From Facklamia sp964471435 (lineage in GTDB: Bacteria > Bacillota > Bacilli > Lactobacillales > Aerococcaceae), in the NCBI GenBank assembly GCA_964471435.1, contig CAYYGA010000011.1, positions 1-42,022 on the forward strand: a DNA stretch of 42,022 nucleotides. Direction: 5' to 3'. The position numbers were made by a program, and so were the translations under genes. Positions 25,227 to 35,226 of the stretch are shown piece by piece; within the stretch, counting starts at the first letter, position 1, and the number at the start of each line of letters is the position of its first letter. Below the pieces are notes generated by a model. It made no database searches, was not told the origin of the DNA, and saw only the letters and a list, made by a program, of their open reading frames with translations.

Positions 25227-28200
25227 TTGTTTAAACTAAATCTTTCTTGTAAATCTGAACGGTAATCTCCAATAACGATTGATAACATACCGAACAGAGC
25301 CATCACTGCTGTATAAATAAAGACTGCTACGATGACAACCAGCATAATTTTTACAAAGGTCAATCCCCGTCCAACTGGACCAAAGAGAAGGTTCAACGCA
25401 GCATTCCAACCACTCGCACCGAATCCCATCACTACGGTTCCAATGATAATCCGGATTAAATCCCCTATAAAGAAAGGATCGCGGATCTTAATGGTACGCA
25501 TGATTTTAATTGCCATCAGAACGGATATAGCTCCAAAGGCTAAGGTGGTAGCAATCATTGCTCCGTGTGCGTGAAATAAGCCTACCATAGGGTATTGCAG
25601 AAGGAGCTTAACCAGCAGACCTACCACCAGATATTTCACTGCCTGACGGCGGTAATTCATTGATTGCAAAACGGCTGATAAAACCGTATATGCGCCTAAG
25701 GCAATTGACATGATACTTCCTGTAATTAAAAGACTCGGCCCCATAGCGTGTCCTTCCGGATAAAAGAAAGGATAGATGTTATTGGCGATAGTTGCCATCC
25801 CTACTGATGCCGGTAGCATAACGAAGGTAAAAACTAATAGAATATTTTTTACCAGATTACCGGTTTTAGTATCATCACCTTCTGCAAATTTAGCTGACAC
25901 TGCCGGTATCGATGAGGTGGCAAGTGCTACAGCTAAAGCGACGATAATCATAATCAATTTGTCCACATCCAGAGACATTGCTCCAAATAAATCACTAATT
26001 TCAGATGTTAACAGAATCGATGTTCGAATCATTATTTGTCTAAAAGTGAATGTATCAATATTTTGGGCAATGATGATACCAGATCCTAATAAAATAAATG
26101 GGAAACTATCATACAGCATCAAACGAATACTCTCTTTAAAGCTTACATCCAATGTATCCAGGGATTCTGCTTTTAACTGCTTAATTGTAGGCAGGAAACG
26201 CAGATAGACAAACACCAGATAGATTAGAGACGCAACTGCTCCAATAAAGGCAGCAAATGTAGAATGCGCTACTGCTTGAACTACAGATCCCTGCATCACA
26301 ACCATCACAATATAAGTGGCTGCGAGAATATAGATTACCCGAATAATTTGCTCAATAACTTCGGAGACTGCTGTTGGAATCATATCGTTAAAGCCTTGGA
26401 AATAGCCTCTGATTAAAGACATCACTGGTAAAATTAGCAGGGCGGGTGCCAGGGTTCGAATTACCAGGGTGGCTGCCTGGGGATCATCCGTGGCTGAAAT
26501 AGCCGCCAGTCCAGGGGCAAAAACAAATAATAAGGTAGAAGTGACAATCCCTGTCACAGCCATTATCAGAAGTGAGTATTTAAATAATTTATCTGCTACA
26601 TTAAATTCACGCTTTGAATTAAAGAAAGCCATCTGTTTGGCCACAGCGCTTGGGAATCCGGCAGTAGCAATTGCAAGTAAGAGGGCATATTGCTTATACC
26701 CTACACTGTAAAGCGTTGCTGCACTTGAATACTGCGCGCCCAGCCATGTCGCCCACGGTATAATATATAATACCCCAATAATACGCGATAATATTTTACC
26801 GGCCGACAACCAGGCAGCTCCTGAAACGAAGTTTTGTCCTGTTTGCTTTTCCAGTGATTCAGGTTGAGTTAAATCTTCTTGATTTCCTAATGTCGTTTCT
26901 AAAACAGCGTCCGTTAAAATAGGTTGAGAAAATTTAGCAGTCCGCTGTGAAACTTGGTCGGCTAAATCTTTAGCTGATGTTTCCTCCAGCTCAACTACCG
27001 ACCCTTCTTGCAGATCCTGCGGGTCTTCTGCTGTAGATGTTTCAGTCACGGCAGTTTGTTTTTCATTCAATAAAATCTCTTTGATAGTATAAGTCTTCTT
27101 TTCTTCTGACCCATTCTCCAAGTCATCAGTAAAGTCCTTGCTTAGATTCTCATCGGCTTCAGTTGTTTTTTCGGTTGAAAAATCTGAAGTGTCATCCAGC
27201 AGTTCAGTTTCTGCTTTTTCCTCAGTCATATTTTCCAACTCGTGTTCTTGGACCGCATCCTTATCCTTCTGCCCGTCAAACCAGCCTTTAATTGAATGAC
27301 CTGCTGTGTTCCATAATTCAGATGATTTATCAGAAACTTTATGCCATGTTTGAGAACTGCCGGTTTTAGCTTTTTCCCATACTGAATCATCTTCTTGAAT
27401 TTCACTGGTCTTTCTATCTTCTTCATTATCCAATGGTAATTCGGTTGGTTCAACCATCTTTTCTTCATCGTGGTGAATTACTGTTTCTATCTCTTTATCC
27501 TTGTCTTCGATAAGCATCTCTCTTTCCATGCTTTCTGATGAGTCGTCCTGGTCAGCTGCTTCTTTATTAGGAGAGTTTGTTTTATATTCTTCTATAACAG
27601 TAGGACTGACTGCAACAACACGACCATCACTTTCTTTGTCATCTAAGCGTTTTGTCACATGTTCTTTAATTTCTTCGAGAGAATCAGCATCTATTTCAGA
27701 TGAAGCTGTTGCTGACTCGACTGACGCTGACTGTGTTTGAGTTAATTCTACTCTCTCATCCGCTCCTAAATGATCTTCTGCCGATGAAAGACTGTCGTCT
27801 CCGTTCAGCTCTTTTTGTCTTAGGTGGAGATCCTCCTGCTCTTCCTCAGCAAGGAAACTTGTCTCTCTTGACTTGTCCGATGTTCCATCTCTTCGATTTC
27901 CTCGAGGAGTAAAGACAGTTTGCAACATTTTTTGAAAAACATTCGGACGCTCGTCTGTTTGTCGTTTAGCTTCCTGCTTTACTCTCAGCTGATTTTCAAT
28001 TGAATGATAAGCAAAAGGGTTTTCTTCCTCGTGTGCATTTTCAACTTCTTTCTGGAATTCGTGTCGATGAAATAAGTCTTCATCCAGATCTATTTCAAAT
28101 GTTTCTTCTAACTCAGAATGAATAGGTAACTGATCTTCCATTTCCTTATCATGAGTCGAATTTTCTTCCTTCACTCTTCCAGAGGGAGTAAATGAGGGTT

Positions 28201-28591
28201 CCCGGTCAGAGGTCCGAGCGAGATCGGCCTCTTTTCTCATCGAGTTCTCTTCTAATGTATTACTCTTATTAGAAGAGTGGACATTTTTCTTTTCTAACTC
28301 TTCTTCCATAGATTGTGTTGAGCTGGCTGATATGTTTGTCGATACTTCATCAGCAGAGTCATCCTCTTTTTCAACTGTGTCAACTGTTTCTGAGCCGGCA
28401 ACTTGATTTGTAGCAGCGAAATAATCCTCATCCATCGGTTGTGGATTAGGTCTCCTAATTTGCTTTAAATCTTCTTCTGAGAACTCTATGGTGGCATAGC
28501 GATCCGCATCCTCATTTAAATAAAATGTCTCATCATTTTCGGAATTTTTAGTTCTTTTTGATGTGTTATCTTGATTATTTGATTCAGACAC
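25223..28591 (-). CDS. ytgP: MurJ/YtgP lipid II flippase with long acidic N-terminal extension
   Basis: A 1122-residue protein from a GTG start behind AGAGGGG. The last about 540 residues form a MATE/MurJ-like membrane domain, beginning near residue 584 with GAAWLSAGKILSRIIGVLY, the usual N-terminus of B. subtilis YtgP (544 residues). About fourteen hydrophobic segments follow. The first about 580 residues have no membrane segment and are rich in Glu, Asp, Ser and Thr, with a basic patch near 210-245 and a Trp-rich stretch near 405-450 (SVWEKAKT, SELWNTAGHSIKGWF). The reading frame is continuous, so this is a true fusion or expansion. The flippase should move lipid II across the membrane; the extension would be cytoplasmic. 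Its role is unknown. Confidence 0.88.
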   Translation of the reverse strand: MSESNNQDNTSKRTKNSENDETFYLNEDADRYATIEFSEEDLKQIRRPNPQPMDEDYFAATNQVAGSETVDTVEKEDDSADEVSTNISASSTQSMEEELEKKNVHSSNKSNTLEENSMRKEADLARTSDREPSFTPSGRVKEENSTHDKEMEDQLPIHSELEETFEIDLDEDLFHRHEFQKEVENAHEEENPFAYHSIENQLRVKQEAKRQTDERPNVFQKMLQTVFTPRGNRRDGTSDKSRETSFLAEEEQEDLHLRQKELNGDDSLSSAEDHLGADERVELTQTQSASVESATASSEIDADSLEEIKEHVTKRLDDKESDGRVVAVSPTVIEEYKTNSPNKEAADQDDSSESMEREMLIEDKDKEIETVIHHDEEKMVEPTELPLDNEEDRKTSEIQEDDSVWEKAKTGSSQTWHKVSDKSSELWNTAGHSIKGWFDGQKDKDAVQEHELENMTEEKAETELLDDTSDFSTEKTTEADENLSKDFTDDLENGSEEKKTYTIKEILLNEKQTAVTETSTAEDPQDLQEGSVVELEETSAKDLADQVSQRTAKFSQPILTDAVLETTLGNQEDLTQPESLEKQTGQNFVSGAAWLSAGKILSRIIGVLYIIPWATWLGAQYSSAATLYSVGYKQYALLLAIATAGFPSAVAKQMAFFNSKREFNVADKLFKYSLLIMAVTGIVTSTLLFVFAPGLAAISATDDPQAATLVIRTLAPALLILPVMSLIRGYFQGFNDMIPTAVSEVIEQIIRVIYILAATYIVMVVMQGSVVQAVAHSTFAAFIGAVASLIYLVFVYLRFLPTIKQLKAESLDTLDVSFKESIRLMLYDSFPFILLGSGIIIAQNIDTFTFRQIMIRTSILLTSEISDLFGAMSLDVDKLIMIIVALAVALATSSIPAVSAKFAEGDDTKTGNLVKNILLVFTFVMLPASVGMATIANNIYPFFYPEGHAMGPSLLITGSIMSIALGAYTVLSAVLQSMNYRRQAVKYLVVGLLVKLLLQYPMVGLFHAHGAMIATTLAFGAISVLMAIKIMRTIKIRDPFFIGDLIRIIIGTVVMGFGASGWNAALNLLFGPVGRGLTFVKIMLVVIVAVFIYTAVMALFGMLSIVIGDYRSDLQERFSLNK

Positions 28592-28696
28592 TTGTTACAC
28601 CCCTCTAGTCTGTGAATTATTCACTCTATAATATATCATTTTTCCATATAAAATCCTATACTAATGCTGTTTTTCCTCATTTTTACAGGTTTTATC

Positions 28697-31117
28697 TTAG
28701 TTTGCAACTATATTTACCAATCTATTGGGGATAGCTATTACTTTCCTTACGGTTTTGTCTTCCAATTCCGCTTTAATGGTTTCATTAGCTAAGGCTAATT
28801 CTTCCATTTCTGCCGGCGGCATATCTAAAGTGATATTAACTTTTTCTCTCACTTTGCCGTTAATCTGGATCACTATTTCTATCTCATCATCCACAGTTAA
28901 TGCTTCCTCATAAGTTGGCCAGGACACTTCTGATAGGGAGTCACTGTGTCCTAGTTTCTGCCAAAGCTCTTCCATCAGATGTGGTGCAATCGGAGCCAGC
29001 AGCTGGACAAAGCCTTTTGCATAGTTAAGAGGGAGAAGGTCGGCACTCCTTGCTTCATTTAAGAAAATCATCATTTGAGAGATTGCAGTGTTAAAGTGTA
29101 GATTCTCATAATCTTGGGTCACCTTTTTAACTGTTTGGTGATAGACTTTGGTTAATTGGTCGTCTTCACTTGCTTGAATGTTTTCTTTCAATTTGCCGGT
29201 ATCTTCATCAATATAAAGACGCCAGACTCTTTCCAGGAAGCGGCGGCTTCCTTCTAAACCATTTTCAGACCATGCAATAGAAGCATCCAATGGTCCCATA
29301 AACATTTCATATACCCGTAAGGTATCTGCGCCATATTTTTCTACAACTGTATCGGGATTGACAACATTTCCTTTGGATTTGGACATCTTCTCGCCATTTT
29401 CTCCTAAAATCATTCCTTGGTTAAATAATTTTTGGAAAGGTTCTTTAGTCGGTACCACACCTAAATCATAAAGGAACTTATGCCAGAAACGAGCATAGAG
29501 AAGATGGAGAACCGCATGTTCAGCTCCACCGATATAGAGGTCAACATTCTGCCATTTTTCCAAAGCTTCCTTCGAAACAATTTCTTTATCGTTTTGTGGA
29601 TCCATAAAGCGTAAAAAGTACCAAGAAGAACCAGCCCACTGTGGCATTGTGTTCGTTTCTCTTCTACCCTTCATTCCTGTTTTTGGATCCGTCACTTCTA
29701 GCCAGTCAGTAAGGTTGGCTAAAGGCGACTCGCCTGTTCCGCTTGGTTGTATTTTATCTGTCTTAGGTAAAATAACCGGCAGGTCTTCTTCAGCGACAGC
29801 GGTCGTTGTCCCATCTTCCCAGTGAATAACCGGAATCGGTTCACCCCAATAACGCTGACGGGAGAAAATCCAGTCACGTAAGCGATAGTTAACCTGACCT
29901 CTACCCTTACCATTTTCTTCCAGCCATTCAATCATCTTAGTAATCGCTTCTTCATTGTTTAAACCATTTAAGAAATCAGAATTAATATGTTTGCCATCTT
30001 GTTCATAAGCTTCTTCTGCTATCCCATTTTCCGAAGCTACTACTTCAACAATCGGCAGATTAAACTGCTCAGCAAATTCATAATCCCGCTGATCATGTCC
30101 CGGTACCGCCATCACAGCTCCGGTTCCATAAGAAACGAGTACATAATCTGCAATCCAAATCGGAATTTCCTGATTATTTACCGGATTAACTGCATAAGCT
30201 CCTGTAAAGACTCCTGATTTTTCTTTAGCTAACTGCGTTCTTTCCAGTTCTGAACGTGTCGCCACTTTTTCAATATAAGCAGTGACTTCTTCTGCTTGTT
30301 CCGCTGTCATGATTTGTTTCACTAAATCATGTTCAGGAGATAACACTAAATAAGTCATTCCAAACAAGGTGTCCGGACGGGTAGTATAGGTTTCAATTGT
30401 CTGCGGGTGATCTTTTACATCAAATTGGACGGTTGCTCCTTCAGAACGGCCAATCCAGTTGCGTTGCATTTCTTTGACACTCTCAGGCCAGTCAACATCT
30501 TCTAAATCATTTAATAATCTCTCAGCGTAATCGGTAATTTTCAATACCCACTGTTTCATCGGTCGACGTACTACTGGATGACCCCCGCGCTCCGATAATC
30601 CGTCAATAACTTCTTCATTGGCTAAAACTGTCCCTAAAGCTTCACACCAGTTAACCATGACATCATCTTGATAAGCTAAGCCTTTTTCAAACAACTTGGT
30701 GAAAATCCACTGAGTCCATTTATAGTATTCAGGATCCGTGGTAGAAAATTCTCTTTCCCAATCATAAGAAAAACCCAGTGATTTAATTTGACGTTTAAAG
30801 TTGGCAATATTCTTTTTTGTAAATTCTGCCGGATCATTTCCCGTATCTAAGGCATACTGCTCTGCCGGTAATCCAAAGGCATCCCATCCCATCGGATGCA
30901 GGACATCATAACCTTTTGCACGTTTCATACGGGCTATAATGTCAGTGGCTGTATATCCTTCCGGATGGCCGACATGCAGTCCTTGTCCTGAAGGGTATGG
31001 GAACATGTCTAATGCATAAAACTTTTCACGGCCTTCTCGGTTTTTAGTAATGAAGGTTTGATTTTCATCCCAAAAATCTTGCCATTTTTTCTCAATAATA
31101 CGATGTTGATAAGTCAT
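28697..31117 (-). CDS. leuS: leucyl-tRNA synthetase
   Basis: An 806-residue class Ia synthetase charging tRNA-Leu. HIGH-type motif is MFPYPSGQGLHVGHPEGY near the N-terminus, the CP1 editing domain contains TYTTRPDTLFGMTYL, and the KMSKS motif is in NGEKMSKSKGN. The C-terminal region has VVIQINGKVREKV. Full length for Bacilli. AGGAGG lies before the ATG. It is under a T-box leader. Confidence 0.98.
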   Translation of the reverse strand: MTYQHRIIEKKWQDFWDENQTFITKNREGREKFYALDMFPYPSGQGLHVGHPEGYTATDIIARMKRAKGYDVLHPMGWDAFGLPAEQYALDTGNDPAEFTKKNIANFKRQIKSLGFSYDWEREFSTTDPEYYKWTQWIFTKLFEKGLAYQDDVMVNWCEALGTVLANEEVIDGLSERGGHPVVRRPMKQWVLKITDYAERLLNDLEDVDWPESVKEMQRNWIGRSEGATVQFDVKDHPQTIETYTTRPDTLFGMTYLVLSPEHDLVKQIMTAEQAEEVTAYIEKVATRSELERTQLAKEKSGVFTGAYAVNPVNNQEIPIWIADYVLVSYGTGAVMAVPGHDQRDYEFAEQFNLPIVEVVASENGIAEEAYEQDGKHINSDFLNGLNNEEAITKMIEWLEENGKGRGQVNYRLRDWIFSRQRYWGEPIPVIHWEDGTTTAVAEEDLPVILPKTDKIQPSGTGESPLANLTDWLEVTDPKTGMKGRRETNTMPQWAGSSWYFLRFMDPQNDKEIVSKEALEKWQNVDLYIGGAEHAVLHLLYARFWHKFLYDLGVVPTKEPFQKLFNQGMILGENGEKMSKSKGNVVNPDTVVEKYGADTLRVYEMFMGPLDASIAWSENGLEGSRRFLERVWRLYIDEDTGKLKENIQASEDDQLTKVYHQTVKKVTQDYENLHFNTAISQMMIFLNEARSADLLPLNYAKGFVQLLAPIAPHLMEELWQKLGHSDSLSEVSWPTYEEALTVDDEIEIVIQINGKVREKVNITLDMPPAEMEELALANETIKAELEDKTVRKVIAIPNRLVNIVAN

Positions 31118-31156
31118 TGATCTTCCTCCTGTAAATTTCAGCTCTTTAGTTATTAT

Positions 31157-31385
31157 AAAAAAAAGCCCTATATAATTCTACACCAAATAGAATTATATAG
31201 GGCGCAGTTGCGCGGTACCACCTATGTTCAGTTAGTTGTGCTAACTCTTAAGACATTAACGCTGTCAAACGTCCAGGGCTAATTATAGTTCATTTTCACC
31301 CCGTCAGTAATCGATGAGTTCAACTATATCTACCCGCTTATTTTCACCTGACATAAGCTCTCTCTAGAGTAAATATAACTTACTG
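31157..31385 (-). promoter_or_regulatory. T-box riboswitch leader of leuS
   Basis: T-box sequence AGGTGGTACCGCG (complement of 31211-31223) and a terminator with a 16-bp stem (31164-31180 with 31188-31203) and a T7 run. In stem I the codon CTC (31318-31316), followed by A, is a good leucine specifier. Upstream boundary is approximate; I see no strong promoter of its own, so read-through from the glucosaminidase gene is possible. Confidence 0.93.
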
Positions 31386-31411
31386 GTTCGTTCTTTTTAT
31401 TTAATTAATTT

Positions 31412-32866
31412 TTAAAATTTAATTACCTGTCCTACAGCAATATGAGTGCCGCCGTTGTTGTTTACTAAAGATTCTACACTATGTCCATAACGTTGGGAAA
31501 TTGAATACAAAGTATCTCCTGGTTGTACAATGTGTGTAAGGCCGGCATCCATTGAAGCACGGTCGTACTCATCAATTTCATGAGGTAAAACTATTTCATT
31601 GGCTTGAGTATAAACGGGTTGTGGTGTTGTTTCCTCCACTACTTCCGGTTCATTTTTAGCGACAGTTTCTGGTACTGCATTAACGACAGTTTCTGTTTCA
31701 ATCACTTCAGCTTTAGCTGCAGGTACAGAAGCCGCAGATGAATTAACGATTAAACGTTGACCCGGATGAATCAAATCTGAACTCAAACCATTAATGGATT
31801 TTAACTGCGCTAAGCTCATCCCATGATTAACTGCAATTCTATACAATCCGTCGCCTGCTCTGACCGTATAAGAACCATTAGAACTGGATTCTTGAGGAGC
31901 AGTTACAGGTTGCGTAGGAGTCGGTGTTTCTACTGGTTGATTTTGAACAGGAGTGCTTGTAACCGGTGCAGTGTCAGCACTACTTCCTCCTGGTATATTT
32001 AAGCGTTGGCTTGGATAAATGGTGCTGGTTGCACTAATTCCATTAGCTGCTAATAAATCATTTAAACTGACACCATTATTTTTTGCAATCCGGTAAAGAG
32101 TATCACCGGCTTTTATAACATAATTTCCGTTAGTAGAATTATTATTTGTTGGTGCAGTAACGGTATTGTTAACAGGTGTACTTGGAGCAGGAGTAGAAGT
32201 ACTCACACTGCTTCCGCCATCATAAGTTGTTAAACCGTACTCTTCGATAAGATGATCTAATTTAGAAGCATAACGTGTATCTGTTGCATAACGCCCTGTT
32301 AAATGAGCCGTTGCATCTTTATAGGATTGAGTATTGCTTCTTAAAGCGCCAGAATAAAACTCGGCTCTCCAAGTTGATCCTACACCCGTTAGTGTATCGG
32401 CATAATCTTGTAAAGAATCTGCATAATTATTATATTTTTTAAAAGCATCCTGGATTTGATAATAGTTACCATTCCCTGGATCTTCTAATGTATTTTTTGT
32501 CACAGATTGGCCATTAAAAGAACCTTTTATTCCAAAAAGGTTATAGTTTGGTGCTTGAGCCAATGTACTGTTTCCCCAGCCGGACTCTAAAGCAGCCTGC
32601 GCAATCATCACAGAAGCATATAGGTTGTTAGATTTAGCAACGGTTTGGGCTGAGTTGGCAATGGTGTTGATAAATTCTACCGGCGAAAAACGTTTGGCAG
32701 CCGTTTGAGCCTGAACATCGGTGTTCTCAGCTGCAACATGATTAATAATGCTGCCTGCGGACAATAAAAGAGCCCCGGCATTTACCTGAGTAATAAGTTT
32801 TTTATATAATCTGCGCCTTTTAAAAGTTTTAAATTGACGCATCATATGGTTACGCTTTTGAATCAT
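31412..32866 (-). CDS. secreted glucosaminidase with three LysM domains
   Basis: A 484-residue autolysin-type enzyme. The N-terminus is basic with a signal-peptide-like segment (about 22-46, ending VAA before Glu). A GH73 endo-beta-N-acetylglucosaminidase domain (about 58-215) has QAALESGWGNSTLAQAPNYNLFG with the likely catalytic Glu, and YADTLTG. Three LysM repeats follow: VIKAGDTLYRIAKNNG, TVRAGDGLYRIAVNHG and HIVQPGDTLYSISQRYG, separated by Ser/Thr/Pro-rich linkers. It should bind and cut peptidoglycan during growth or division. GGAGG lies ahead of the ATG. Confidence 0.92.
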   Translation of the reverse strand: MIQKRNHMMRQFKTFKRRRLYKKLITQVNAGALLLSAGSIINHVAAENTDVQAQTAAKRFSPVEFINTIANSAQTVAKSNNLYASVMIAQAALESGWGNSTLAQAPNYNLFGIKGSFNGQSVTKNTLEDPGNGNYYQIQDAFKKYNNYADSLQDYADTLTGVGSTWRAEFYSGALRSNTQSYKDATAHLTGRYATDTRYASKLDHLIEEYGLTTYDGGSSVSTSTPAPSTPVNNTVTAPTNNNSTNGNYVIKAGDTLYRIAKNNGVSLNDLLAANGISATSTIYPSQRLNIPGGSSADTAPVTSTPVQNQPVETPTPTQPVTAPQESSSNGSYTVRAGDGLYRIAVNHGMSLAQLKSINGLSSDLIHPGQRLIVNSSAASVPAAKAEVIETETVVNAVPETVAKNEPEVVEETTPQPVYTQANEIVLPHEIDEYDRASMDAGLTHIVQPGDTLYSISQRYGHSVESLVNNNGGTHIAVGQVIKF

Positions 32867-33057
32867 CCGTAAACCTCCATAAGTAATTTTTCATTATAAA
32901 TACAGATTCATTATAGGCTATAAAGCGTGTTTAAAGGGCAATTCTGGAAAGTTTTATTCAAGTCTTAACAAATGTAACAAGACTGAAACAATTACATCTT
33001 GGATTAAGCTGCCAGAAATAAAATTTCTCAGCCTCTTTTTAAAATGCTCATCAAATC

Positions 33058-33087
33058 TTGCTTTAAAAGTCTTTCTTACTTTATAAT
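33058..33087 (+). promoter_or_regulatory. promoter of lipoprotein-mnmM pair
   Basis: TTGCTT (33058-33063), an 18-nt spacer, TATAAT (33082-33087), followed by AAGGAG and the ATG at 33118. Confidence 0.6.
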
Positions 33088-33117
33088 AGGAGAGAAACAG
33101 AAAATAAGGAGAAAAAC

Positions 33118-33618
33118 ATGAAAATATTTCGCTTTCTGATTTTAACATTAATGATTTCCTTGGCAGCTGCGTGTTCAGCTTCCTATCAAACCAAGCTTGA
33201 AAACCACCCTTGGTTATATCAAGTTCAGCTTGAATCCGGCCCCTTAGAGTATGAAGTAGTATTCAATGATAATAAAGCTGCCTTTCAAGTCAACCAATCA
33301 CAATTAATGAACCGGCATTTCCCTTCAGAAGCCCGTGAATATAATCAAGTCGCAGACTTCCTGGACCAGGAATTAGCTTCTTTTGACTTTGAGGTGTCTT
33401 ATGAAGTAGAAAAGGACCGACTGTATTTAACTAAAGACAATCATACTTTTCAAGAATATAAAATACAGTTTACAAAAAGCAGCCTTCTCCTGTCTCCATT
33501 AATAGAAACAGGAGAAGAAGATTCCTCACTGGAACCGCTCAGCTTACTTCCTCTAGAATATAATGACGAATCAAATATCAACTCTTCACCTTCAACTCCT
33601 GCTGAAGGGAGTGAATAA
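33118..33618 (+). CDS. small lipoprotein of unknown function
   Basis: A 166-residue protein with a lipoprotein signal peptide: a basic MKIFRF start, a hydrophobic core and a lipobox-like LAAAC with Cys19. The mature part is polar and mostly beta-strand-like, with a C-terminal tail rich in Glu, Ser and Pro. No family recognised. Its stop is one base before the mnmM ATG, so the two form an operon. That this genome has a normal lipobox here makes the lack of one in the MglB proteins more striking. Confidence 0.7.
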   Translation: MKIFRFLILTLMISLAAACSASYQTKLENHPWLYQVQLESGPLEYEVVFNDNKAAFQVNQSQLMNRHFPSEAREYNQVADFLDQELASFDFEVSYEVEKDRLYLTKDNHTFQEYKIQFTKSSLLLSPLIETGEEDSSLEPLSLLPLEYNDESNINSSPSTPAEGSE

Positions 33619-33619
33619 G

Positions 33620-34204
33620 ATGAAAAATGCTTTACAAACCAGCCATGATTTGCTTGGTCAATTGATTTCCCTTTTCCCAACAGGCATTTTTATTGATGCT
33701 ACTTTAGGCAAAGGACGGGATGCAGCATTTATACTCAGTCAGGAAAACTTTCAAGGTCGGTTATTTGGATTTGATATCCAAACCTTGGCTTTAGAAAAAA
33801 GTATGAAACATCTGGAGAAGTTTCCTCAGGAAAACTATCAGTTATTTTTAGGATCGCACGATCAAATTGACCAACTGCTGCCCGTTGAAGACGTTCCTGA
33901 AATCCATGGAGCTGTTTTTAATTTAGGCTATTTACCTGGCGGTGACCGGGAAATCACTACAGAGTTTGAAACAACTTCAGCGGCTTTAAATCAAATAAAA
34001 AAACGATTAGTAGCGGGAGGCCAAATTATTTTAGTGATTTATTCGGGTCATCCTGCCGGTGCCAGAGAAAAAAATCTTTTGATTAGTAATCTTTCAAAGT
34101 GGTCTCAAACCGCCTTTCAAGTAACTTCGATTGATTATTTAAACCAACAAAATAACCCTCCAAGTCTTCTAATAGTAGAAAAGCTTAGAGAGTCGTTAAA
34201 TTAG
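33620..34204 (+). CDS. mnmM: tRNA-modifying methyltransferase MnmM (YtqB)
   Basis: A 194-residue class I SAM-dependent methyltransferase of the YtqB family. SAM-binding motif I is FIDATLGKGRDAAF and the later motif is FNLGYLPGGD, both typical. YtqB has been shown in B. subtilis to be MnmM, which methylates the aminomethyl group at the wobble uridine of some tRNAs. I chose the ATG at 33620 (SD AAGGGAG), one base after the lipoprotein stop, since the in-frame upstream codons only shadow that gene. It is convergent with the rhodanese gene, with one base between the stops. Confidence 0.85.
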   Translation: MKNALQTSHDLLGQLISLFPTGIFIDATLGKGRDAAFILSQENFQGRLFGFDIQTLALEKSMKHLEKFPQENYQLFLGSHDQIDQLLPVEDVPEIHGAVFNLGYLPGGDREITTEFETTSAALNQIKKRLVAGGQIILVIYSGHPAGAREKNLLISNLSKWSQTAFQVTSIDYLNQQNNPPSLLIVEKLRESLN

Positions 34205-34205
34205 C

Positions 34206-35219
34206 CTAATGATTAATAAATTCTACGGCTGGCTCACCCAGCGGATTTCCCCTTTGAATAGGGAATTCTGCTGGGTTTTCTTGATGAGCTAAATAATATT
34301 TATACCATGAGCCATCAAACATTTTAATATTTTCCCATCCTAATGATTTCATTACAAAAAAGGCTGTTGAAGACCGCCAGGAGGTCCCGCAATATAGTAA
34401 AGTGTTTTTATCAGGATGAATGCCCCATTTCTCCCACTCTGCCAGGTAAACGGATGGATGGGCTAACTCTCCCAGTTCGTTAGCCAGTAACTCATCGCCT
34501 GCATAAACTGCTCCTGCAATTTCACCCGCCCCTTTATTCCAATGGTGTCCTTCATTTACACCTAAAAATTCATTCCAAGTCCTGACACTTGTTAATAGTA
34601 ATTCAGGATTTTCTTTTTTCAGTAGAATTAAATCCTGAGGACTTTTCACATATATCTCAGGTCGGGCAGGTACATCAATTCCAAATTCAACAGCAGGTTG
34701 GAGATGAGTTGCTCCCTTTTCAATTGGATAACCTGCTCTTTGCCAGGCCTGCAGCCCTCCATCTAATATTTTAACTTGATCTACCCCTAAATAATAAGCT
34801 GCAAAAGCCATCCGGCTGGCAATGTATAATATATCTCTGGCGTAGATTGAATAAAAGACCACTAGAGAATTTCGTGTAATTCCTTTAGATAGGAAGACAT
34901 CACGCATTTCTGACGGCGAATTAAAATAATCTTTAAATTCTCCTAGCTCATCCGTATTAAGATGGACAGCGCCGGGTATATGGCCTTTTTCATAATCCTC
35001 CGCAAGCCGCGTTGCATCTAAAGGATAGTTACCCTCGCCTCTTGTAACATCAATAATAACTAAGTGTTCATTCCCTTTATCTATCTGTTCCTTTAACCAC
35101 TCCACTCTGACAAAAAAATCATCCGCCCCTGGAGAGTGACCTGCTGGAAGGAACCTTGAATCGGCACTCGCTTGTGGTTTTTTATAATTAGCTGACATTA
35201 ATTTATTGTGTTTATCCAT
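34206..35219 (-). CDS. two-domain rhodanese sulfurtransferase
   Basis: A 337-residue thiosulfate/3-mercaptopyruvate-type sulfurtransferase. It has two rhodanese domains; the first (about 40-160) has lost the catalytic cysteine (VVFYSIYARD), while the second has the active loop LLYCGTSWRSSTA. Such a layout is normal. It should pass sulfane sulfur to an acceptor such as cyanide or thiols. It lies 7 nt after the PatB/MalY C-S lyase gene, in the same operon, which supports a role in sulfur metabolism. Its Shine-Dalgarno is weak, so translation may depend on coupling. Confidence 0.86.
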   Translation of the reverse strand: MDKHNKLMSANYKKPQASADSRFLPAGHSPGADDFFVRVEWLKEQIDKGNEHLVIIDVTRGEGNYPLDATRLAEDYEKGHIPGAVHLNTDELGEFKDYFNSPSEMRDVFLSKGITRNSLVVFYSIYARDILYIASRMAFAAYYLGVDQVKILDGGLQAWQRAGYPIEKGATHLQPAVEFGIDVPARPEIYVKSPQDLILLKKENPELLLTSVRTWNEFLGVNEGHHWNKGAGEIAGAVYAGDELLANELGELAHPSVYLAEWEKWGIHPDKNTLLYCGTSWRSSTAFFVMKSLGWENIKMFDGSWYKYYLAHQENPAEFPIQRGNPLGEPAVEFINH

Positions 35220-35226
35220 TGAAAAT

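Noticed and set aside
25332..28913. Several plus-strand open frames across ytgP and leuS
   Set aside because: Shadows of the real minus-strand genes, without ribosome sites or recognisable domains.
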